In this document: positions 58,805 through 64,000 of the stretch, one piece after another
Numbering within the stretch: the first letter of the stretch is position 1
How the letters are laid out: every line of letters starts with the position of its first letter
Position numbers and translations under genes: made by a program
DNA from: DASZIT01 sp036268775
GTDB lineage: Bacteria > Actinomycetota > Acidimicrobiia > Acidimicrobiales > RAAP-2
Assembly: GCA_036268775.1 (NCBI GenBank)
Contig: DATATM010000021.1
Location: 33,023 to 97,022 of the forward strand
DNA length: 64,000 bases
Reading direction: 5' to 3'
Notes under the pieces: generated by a model
Seen by the model: the letters and a program-made list of their open reading frames with translations, nothing else
What the model was told of the DNA's origin: nothing
Databases searched by the model: none

Positions 58805-58860
58805 CCGGCCGACCCTGGCGACATCCGACGGGCGGGTCCGCGGCCGGATCGGCACGGTGA
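58801..58860 (+). CDS. 19-codon ORF between ccmE and ccmF, possibly translated
   Basis: ATG at 58801 overlaps the ccmE stop by ATGA, and its TGA overlaps the ccmF GTG by GTGA; the frame encodes MTGRPWRHPTGGSAAGSAR. The 4-base overlap pattern of the operon is kept at both ends, which suggests ribosomes pass through it, acting as a coupling leader or a tiny basic peptide. It fills all bases between ccmE and ccmF. No known family. Confidence 0.45.
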   Translation: MTGRPWRHPTGGSAAGSAR

Positions 58861-60968
58861 ACGCCGCCTTCGGCAACACCGGTGTGCTCCTGGGGTTCGC
58901 CGCCGCGGTGCTGGGCGTGGTCGTCCTCGCCGTCGGGCTGGCCAAGGGTCGCCCCTCGCTCATCCGGGCCGGGCAGATCTACGCGCCGGTGGTGCTGGTC
59001 GGCGGCCTGATCGCCACCGTGGCCATGGAGCACGCCCTCCTCACCCACGACTTCTCCCTCGCCTTCGTGGCCGAGAACAACAGCCGGGAGACCCCGCTGC
59101 TGTACTCGATCGGGGGCATGTGGTCGGCCCTGTCGGGGTCGATCCTGTTGTGGGGGCTGATCCTCGGTGGGTACGCCACCGCCATGGTCTGGCGGTTCCG
59201 GAAGCGGGCGACCGAGCCGCTGGTGGCCTGGGCCACCCTGGTCGTCTACGTGGTGGCGGCCTTCTTCTTCGGCCTGATGCTCCACGTCACCAACCCGTTC
59301 CTGCACGTGGTCGGGAAGATCCCGGTGGACGGGGCCGGCCCCAACTCGCTGCTGCAGGACAACCCCCTCGAGGTCATCCATCCCCCCTTGCTGTATCTCG
59401 GCTTCGTCGGCTTCACCCTGCCCTTCGCCTTCGCCATCGGCTCACTGGTCACCGGCCGCCTCGACAGCGCCTGGCAGCGGGAGACCCGCCGCTGGACGCT
59501 GTTCGCCTGGACCTTCCTCACCGCCGGCATCGTGCTCGGCGCCCTGTGGTCGTACCAGGTGTTGGGGTGGGGCGGCTTCTGGGCCTGGGACCCGGTGGAG
59601 AACGCCTCGTTCCTGCCCTGGCTGGTGGGGACCGCCTACCTCCACTCGGTGATGGTCCAGGAGCGCCGGGGGCTGCTCCGGATCTGGAACCTCGCCCTGG
59701 TCATCTCCACCTTCAGCCTCACCATCCTCGGCACCTTCCTCACCCGGTCCGGGGTGATCCAGTCGGTCCACGCCTTCTCCAACTCGACCATCGGGCCGCT
59801 GCTGCTCGGCTTCTTCGGCCTCGTCCTGGTCACCGGCATCGGGCTGATCGCCTGGCGAGGGGACAACCTGCGGTCGGCCGGCGGGATCGACTCGCCGATC
59901 AGCCGGGAGGGGGCATTTTTGGCCAACAACCTGCTGTTCGTGGCCTTCGCCTTCGTGGTCCTGTTGGGGACCGTCTTCCCCCTCCTCTACGAGGCACTCA
60001 ACGGCGGCCGGCAGATCACCGTCGGGGCCCCCTACTTCAACCGGTTGGTCATCCCCATCGCCCTCGGGCTGCTGTTCCTGATGGCGGTGGCCCCCGCCCT
60101 CCCTTGGCGGAAGACGTCGATCGAGGTCATGCGCGGACGGCTGGCGGTACCGGCGGTGCTGGCGGTGCTGGTGGTGGTCGGCTGTGTCCTCGGCGGGGTG
60201 AAGGGAATCGAGCCGCTGGCCGCCTTCGGCTTAGGCGCCTTTGCCGCCGCGTCCGCAGGCCGAGCGTTGGCCCTGTCGGTACGGCTGTCGTGGCGGGGCG
60301 CCCGCCTATCGGGAGCCTCGCCGGCCCGGTCGGTGCTGGCCGGGTGGCGAGGGTTCGTCGGCCGGGCCAACGGGGGGATGGTCGTCCACATCGGGGTGGT
60401 GATCATCGCCGTCGGGTTGGCGGCGGCCACCGCCTTCGGGCACCGGACCGAGGTGGCGCTGTCCCCCGGGCAGTCGACCACCTTCGCCGGACACCGGATC
60501 GAGTTCGTCGGGACCCGTACGGTCAAGACGCCGTCCCGGTCCGCCTTCCAGGCGGTGCTCAAAGTCGACGGCGGGGGAACCTACCTGCCGGCCATCACCC
60601 AGTTCGGGGCCGGGAGCCAGGACGTCGGCACCCCGGCCATCGACGCCAGCTGGCGGGACGACGTCTACCTGACCATCGACGCCACCGCCACCTCCGGATC
60701 GCAGTTGACCTTCGGGGTGGTCGTGCAGCCCCTGGTGATGTGGTTGTGGGTGGGTGGCGCCCTACTGGTGTTCGGCTCGGTGCTCTCCGCGGTTCCCGGC
60801 CGCCGGCGCCGCCCGACCGACCCGGTCTCGGCGGTGCCCGACTCGGTGGCGTCGGCGCTCGGACCCGAGGTCTCGGCTCCCGAGGCTGTCGGCGCCGGCG
60901 CCGATGGGGACGGCGAACCGGGAAGCTTGCCGGACCCCGATTCCGAGCCGGTCCCGGTCGGGAACTAG
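58857..60968 (+). CDS. ccmF: Cytochrome c heme lyase subunit CcmF
   Basis: 703-residue membrane protein with about 13-15 transmembrane segments, slightly longer than usual (about 650). The heme-binding WWD motif is WGGFWAWDPVENASF, with conserved His in LHSVMVQERRG and the QxxFAxVxxHP-like region. It docks holo-CcmE and ligates heme to apocytochrome c. GTG 58857. A long acidic-proline tail (residues 650-703) is outside the family core. Confidence 0.94.
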   Translation: MNAAFGNTGVLLGFAAAVLGVVVLAVGLAKGRPSLIRAGQIYAPVVLVGGLIATVAMEHALLTHDFSLAFVAENNSRETPLLYSIGGMWSALSGSILLWGLILGGYATAMVWRFRKRATEPLVAWATLVVYVVAAFFFGLMLHVTNPFLHVVGKIPVDGAGPNSLLQDNPLEVIHPPLLYLGFVGFTLPFAFAIGSLVTGRLDSAWQRETRRWTLFAWTFLTAGIVLGALWSYQVLGWGGFWAWDPVENASFLPWLVGTAYLHSVMVQERRGLLRIWNLALVISTFSLTILGTFLTRSGVIQSVHAFSNSTIGPLLLGFFGLVLVTGIGLIAWRGDNLRSAGGIDSPISREGAFLANNLLFVAFAFVVLLGTVFPLLYEALNGGRQITVGAPYFNRLVIPIALGLLFLMAVAPALPWRKTSIEVMRGRLAVPAVLAVLVVVGCVLGGVKGIEPLAAFGLGAFAAASAGRALALSVRLSWRGARLSGASPARSVLAGWRGFVGRANGGMVVHIGVVIIAVGLAAATAFGHRTEVALSPGQSTTFAGHRIEFVGTRTVKTPSRSAFQAVLKVDGGGTYLPAITQFGAGSQDVGTPAIDASWRDDVYLTIDATATSGSQLTFGVVVQPLVMWLWVGGALLVFGSVLSAVPGRRRRPTDPVSAVPDSVASALGPEVSAPEAVGAGADGDGEPGSLPDPDSEPVPVGN

Positions 60969-60977
60969 GGGCAGGTG

Positions 60978-61520
60978 ATGGGTAACCACCGGGCCCGCTG
61001 GATCGGGATCACCGTGCTCGTCATCGCCGCCGGACTCATCGCAGTCCTGGCCAGCCGTCCGTCGGCGTCGGTGGCCTCGGTGCAGAGCCCGCTGGTGGGT
61101 CACACCGCCCCCGCCATCACCGGCACCACCTTCGACGGCTCCGACTTCACCGTCCCCACTGCCCCCGGTCACTTCGTGGTGTTGAACTTCTTCGCCAGCT
61201 GGTGTGCTCCCTGCCAACAGGAAGGTCCCTCCCTGGTGGCCTTCCAGTTCGAGCACCAGCAGGCCGGCGACGCATCGATGATCAGTGTGGTGTTCGGTGA
61301 CACCCTGTCGGCCGCCCGCACCTATCAGTCCACCCTGGGCGTCAATTGGCCGACCCTCACCGATGGCAACGGGAAACTGGCGTTGGCCTTCGGGGTCAGC
61401 GACCGACCCACCACCTTCGTGATCGCCCCCGACGGGCGGGTGGCCGCCTACATCGTCGGGGCGGTGACGGCCAAGGACCTCGACAAGGTGATCGCGGCGG
61501 CGAAGGCGACCCACGCGTGA
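60978..61520 (+). CDS. ccmG: Periplasmic thioredoxin CcmG/ResA type
   Basis: 180-residue thioredoxin-fold protein with an N-terminal membrane anchor and the active site WCAPC (C76, C79) in FFASWCAPCQQEGP; cis-Pro in RPTTFVI. It reduces the apocytochrome CxxCH or CcmH. An upstream GTG at 60975 adds one residue. GTGA overlap with the next gene. Confidence 0.9.
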   Translation: MGNHRARWIGITVLVIAAGLIAVLASRPSASVASVQSPLVGHTAPAITGTTFDGSDFTVPTAPGHFVVLNFFASWCAPCQQEGPSLVAFQFEHQQAGDASMISVVFGDTLSAARTYQSTLGVNWPTLTDGNGKLALAFGVSDRPTTFVIAPDGRVAAYIVGAVTAKDLDKVIAAAKATHA

Positions 61521-62836
61521 CCTCGTCGGCCCGGCGCAACCGGTTCCCGCTCTGGATCCTCCTCGGGGTGGTGCTGGTGGCGGCGCTGGCCATCGGGAGC
61601 GGCGCCCTCAACTCCACACCGATGACCCCGGCCCAGCGGGCGGTGGCCATCGAGACCGGGATCAAATGCCCGAGTTGCGAGGACCTGTCGGTCGCCAACT
61701 CCAGCGCCCAGACCGCGGTGTTCGTCCGCAACAGTGTCCGCCAGCTGATCGGCGAAGGGAAGTCCGACCAGCAGATCCAGGCCTACCTGGTCTCCCGGTA
61801 CGGATCGGCCATCGTGCTGGTGCCCCCGGCCAGCGGCTGGTCGTTGCTGGTCTGGGTGCTGCCCCTCGGCGGCGGGGCGGCGGCGGTGATCATCTTGGCC
61901 ATCGTGCTGGTCCGGAAGCGCCGGAACGCCAGCGAGGATCCGGTCGCCGCCGCCCGGGAAGAGGCGTCCCTCGACGCCGGGGCATCGTCCGACCAACTCG
62001 ACGCTCGCCGCCAGTTCCTGGAGCAGTCGCTGGCCGACGCCTTCGCCGAGCACCGGGCCGGCGATCTGTCCGATTCGGACTACCAGGCGCTGCGACGGCG
62101 GGACACCGCCCGGCTGGCGGCTCTCGACCTGGCGATGGTCAAACACTCCGATGTCGCCGTCCTGGTCGGCGGACCCGAGACGGTCGGGGCTGATGACCCG
62201 GAGACGGCGGGAGCGGGATCGAACCAATCGGCGTTGGCGGCGCCGGCAACTTCGACTCCGGTGCCGGGGGCGCGTCGAAGTCGCCGGCAACGGTTCCTGA
62301 TCACTGGGGCCATCGTCTCGTTCGGCGGGGCGCTGGTGTTGGTGGTCGCCCTGTTCGCGGCCAGCCGCCTCCCCGGCCAGACGCCGACCGGCAATCCCAC
62401 CCTCAGCCAACAGGCCCAGATTCAACAGTCACTGGCCCAGGCCGCCACCCTGGAGAACCAGGGCCAGTCGGGGGAAGCAGCCCAGCTCTACCAGAAGGTC
62501 CTGACCCAGGACCCCCAGAATGAAGTGGCCACCGCCCAGCTGGGATGGCTCGAGTACAACACCGGAGTCCAGGGAAAGAGCGCGTCGTTGATTGCCGACG
62601 CCCGGGCCAAGCTCGACCAAGCCATCAAGCTGAACCCCACTGACTACGCCGCCCGGCTGTACCTCGGCACCGTGATCCTCGACCAGGACAACAACGCGGC
62701 GGCGGCGGTAGCGCAGTACCAGGCGTTCCTGGCCGACAATCCGCCCGCCGCCCTCTTGCAGCAAGCGGCGACAATCCTCCGCCAGGCCTATACCCAGGCG
62801 GGGGCGCCGGTGCCGGCCGCCGTGCCCGCCGCCTGA
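61517..62836 (+). CDS. Fused CcmH-CcmI cytochrome c maturation protein
   Basis: 439 residues. The N-terminal CcmH (CycL) domain has the redox pair C51 and C54 in KCPSCEDLSV, flanked by two membrane segments (11-30 and about 110-130). After a second transmembrane region near 255-275 come tetratricopeptide repeats (about 300-430, AATLENQGQSGEAAQLYQKV, LGWLEYNTG, AARLYLGTVILDQ), the CcmI/CycH part that chaperones apocytochrome c. In many bacteria these are separate genes. Last gene of the locus. Confidence 0.88.
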   Translation: MTSSARRNRFPLWILLGVVLVAALAIGSGALNSTPMTPAQRAVAIETGIKCPSCEDLSVANSSAQTAVFVRNSVRQLIGEGKSDQQIQAYLVSRYGSAIVLVPPASGWSLLVWVLPLGGGAAAVIILAIVLVRKRRNASEDPVAAAREEASLDAGASSDQLDARRQFLEQSLADAFAEHRAGDLSDSDYQALRRRDTARLAALDLAMVKHSDVAVLVGGPETVGADDPETAGAGSNQSALAAPATSTPVPGARRSRRQRFLITGAIVSFGGALVLVVALFAASRLPGQTPTGNPTLSQQAQIQQSLAQAATLENQGQSGEAAQLYQKVLTQDPQNEVATAQLGWLEYNTGVQGKSASLIADARAKLDQAIKLNPTDYAARLYLGTVILDQDNNAAAAVAQYQAFLADNPPAALLQQAATILRQAYTQAGAPVPAAVPAA

Positions 62837-62844
62837 TCCCCCTG

Positions 62845-62884
62845 GGCCGGTCAGCCGAGGAAGCCGGGCCGAACCGCACCGGCC
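62845..62884. terminator. Possible bidirectional terminator between convergent genes
   Basis: Arms GGCCGGT (62845-62851) and ACCGGCC (62878-62884), with outer TGATC/GATCA pairing beyond them, lie between the convergent ccmHI and quinone oxidoreductase genes. Confidence 0.35.
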
Positions 62885-62886
62885 GA

Positions 62887-63858
62887 TCAGGGAACCAGCA
62901 CCACCTTGCCGGACAGGGTCCGGTCGATGAGCCCGGACATCACCGCTCCGGCCTCTTCCAGCGGGTACTCGCTCGGGACGGTGGGGTGGAGACGGCCGTC
63001 GCCGATCATCGCCACCAGCTCGGCCAGGAGTTCCCGGTTTCCGAGGGGGTCGCGGAAGGTCCAGGCCCCCCAGTCCACCCCCACCACCGTCCGGTTGTTC
63101 AACAACACCTGATTGAGGGGTACCGAGGCGATCGGGCCGGAGGCGAACCCGATCACGCAAAAACGGCCGAAGGGTCCGGTGGCCCGGAGGGCGGGCTCAC
63201 TGTGGCGACCTCCGACCGAGTCGATGACCACATCGACCCCGCCTCCGGAGATCTCCCGGGCCCGGACTTTGAGGTCCTCTTCCTCATAGGCGATGGTGGC
63301 CTCCGCTCCCATCGCCGTCGCCTTGTCGAGCTTCTCCTGGGTGGAGGCGGCGGCAATCACCCGGGCGCCCAGCGCCCGGGCCAGGTCGATGGCCGCCAGC
63401 CCCACCCCACCTCCGGCCCCCAACACCAGCACCCACTCACCGGGTTGGACCGAGGTCCGGCGGGTGAGGGTGAACAGCACGGTGGCGTAACTCTGGATGA
63501 CGGTGGCGGCCTGCCCGAAACCCAGGCCGTCGGGCATCGCCACCAGCGAGAGGGCAGGGACCGCCACCTGTTCAGAGAACCCGCCGAAGCCGGTCGACAC
63601 GATGACCCGGTCGCCCACCGTCACCCCGGTGACGCCGGGCCCGATCGCCGACACCTCGCCGGCAATCTCCCCGCCGGGGTGGAAGGGGGTGGGCGGCTTG
63701 ATCTGGTACCGCCCCTGACACAGCAGCCCGTCGACGAAGTTGACCCCGGCGGCCCGCACCGCCACCACCACCTGGCCGTCGCCGGGGATCGGAGGATCAC
63801 GGTCTTCGATGGCCAGATCGGACAGCGGCCCCAACTGCTTGCAGACGACGGTTCGCAT
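62887..63858 (-). CDS. NADPH:quinone oxidoreductase / zinc-free medium-chain dehydrogenase
   Basis: 323-residue QOR-like MDR protein. It has the GroES-like domain with the GGEIAGEVSAIGPGV motif and the Rossmann motif VLGAGGGVGLAAI (near 145), while catalytic zinc ligands are absent, as in quinone oxidoreductase. Substrate unknown. ATG 63858. It converges with ccmHI. Confidence 0.9.
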   Translation of the reverse strand: MRTVVCKQLGPLSDLAIEDRDPPIPGDGQVVVAVRAAGVNFVDGLLCQGRYQIKPPTPFHPGGEIAGEVSAIGPGVTGVTVGDRVIVSTGFGGFSEQVAVPALSLVAMPDGLGFGQAATVIQSYATVLFTLTRRTSVQPGEWVLVLGAGGGVGLAAIDLARALGARVIAAASTQEKLDKATAMGAEATIAYEEEDLKVRAREISGGGVDVVIDSVGGRHSEPALRATGPFGRFCVIGFASGPIASVPLNQVLLNNRTVVGVDWGAWTFRDPLGNRELLAELVAMIGDGRLHPTVPSEYPLEEAGAVMSGLIDRTLSGKVVLVP

Positions 63859-63881
63859 GAGATGAACCTATCGGCGCCGCC

Positions 63882-64000
63882 TCAGTTCGCCAATCTGGCC
63901 ACCAGGGCCTTGGGCGCCCGCCGTCTCCACGCCTCGGTCAGCAACTCGGTGAGCAGTTCGGAATCGACCTGGTTGAGATCGACCCGGACCCCGCTACGTC
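63882..64000 (-). CDS. YjbR/MmcQ-family protein, 3' end only
   Basis: The last 38 codons of a minus-strand gene whose 5' part lies beyond the window. They read SGVRVDLNQVDSELLTELL then TEAWRRRAPKALVARLAN, matching the end of YjbR/MmcQ DNA-binding-like proteins (VDPDELRELLTEAWR-x-RAPKR). Function unknown in the family. Confidence 0.6.
   Translation of the reverse strand, partial: RSGVRVDLNQVDSELLTELLTEAWRRRAPKALVARLAN

Noticed and set aside
1..64000. CRISPR array, tRNA, rRNA, prophage or defence island
   Set aside because: No spaced repeats of CRISPR type, no cloverleaf or rRNA core sequences, and no Cas, restriction, phage or transposase gene was recognised by reading; a computed scan was not possible.

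Overview
The window is about 64 kb of GC-rich DNA (third codon positions mostly G or C) with dense, mostly short operons, many GTG/TTG starts and many genes joined by 4-base NTGA stop/start overlaps. The gene set points to an aerobic, lipid-metabolising member of the Actinomycetota: dnaK-grpE-dnaJ-type-clpB order, wax-ester synthase/DGAT next to a LipC-like esterase, RskA-type anti-sigma factor, LuxR/NarL two-component pair of the DevS/DevR kind, cytochrome P450, Lhr helicase. The placement inside the phylum (for example Acidimicrobiia) is only a guess. No rRNA, tRNA, CRISPR array, prophage or intact insertion sequence was recognised.

Layout. 1-1.8 kb: GAF-domain histidine kinase (5' end cut by the window) and its response regulator. 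1.9-6.3 kb: giant Lhr helicase. 6.4-8.9 kb: hemerythrin protein and a cNMP-domain/thioredoxin-reductase fusion. 9.0-16.4 kb: stress operon hsp20, dnaK, grpE, cbpA, cbpM, clpB, trxC-type thioredoxin; from dnaK on, every junction is an NTGA overlap. 16.7-19.9 kb: large LuxR-type regulator, then a zinc-ribbon protein and a DUF1931 histone-fold protein 3 bases apart. 20-23.5 kb: COG4705 membrane protein, convergent with a P450-TetR operon, and a DinB/MDMPI-like protein. 23.5-27.5 kb: two small proteins, UvrD/PcrA-like helicase, beta-propeller lipoprotein. 27.5-30.4 kb: WS/DGAT and divergent membrane esterase. 30.5-35.5 kb: branched-chain-amino-acid-type ABC transporter with a fused LivH-LivM permease. 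35.5-37.6 kb: phospholipase-C-type phosphoesterase and a divergent MarR regulator sharing overlapping promoters. 37.6-41.6 kb: valS and cysS, divergent with 21 bases between start codons. 41.8-46.2 kb: acyl-CoA dehydrogenase, low-molecular-weight phosphatase, two membrane proteins, di-iron ferritin-like protein. 46.3-51.1 kb: two secreted ferritin-like proteins, a cupredoxin, an amidase, and an ECF sigma/anti-sigma pair. 51.1-54.9 kb: TetR, glycosyltransferase, enoyl-CoA hydratase, GDP-mannose dehydratase. 55-62.8 kb: a complete System I cytochrome c maturation locus (ccdA, ccmA, B, C, D, E, F, G, HI). 62.9-64 kb: quinone oxidoreductase and the 3' end of a YjbR/MmcQ protein.

Functional themes: protein quality control and redox repair (hsp20 to trx, TrxR fusion, hemerythrin), cytochrome c assembly, lipid turnover (WS/DGAT, esterase, acyl-CoA dehydrogenase, enoyl-CoA hydratase) and envelope or periplasmic iron/copper proteins. 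The most unusual items are the CbpA-CbpM chaperone operon lacking an HspR gene, a likely histone-fold/zinc-ribbon gene pair, a full System I ccm locus with a 19-codon ORF wedged between ccmE and ccmF, and several divergent, overlapping, apparently leaderless promoters. No clear defence island or wholly novel multi-gene system was identified.
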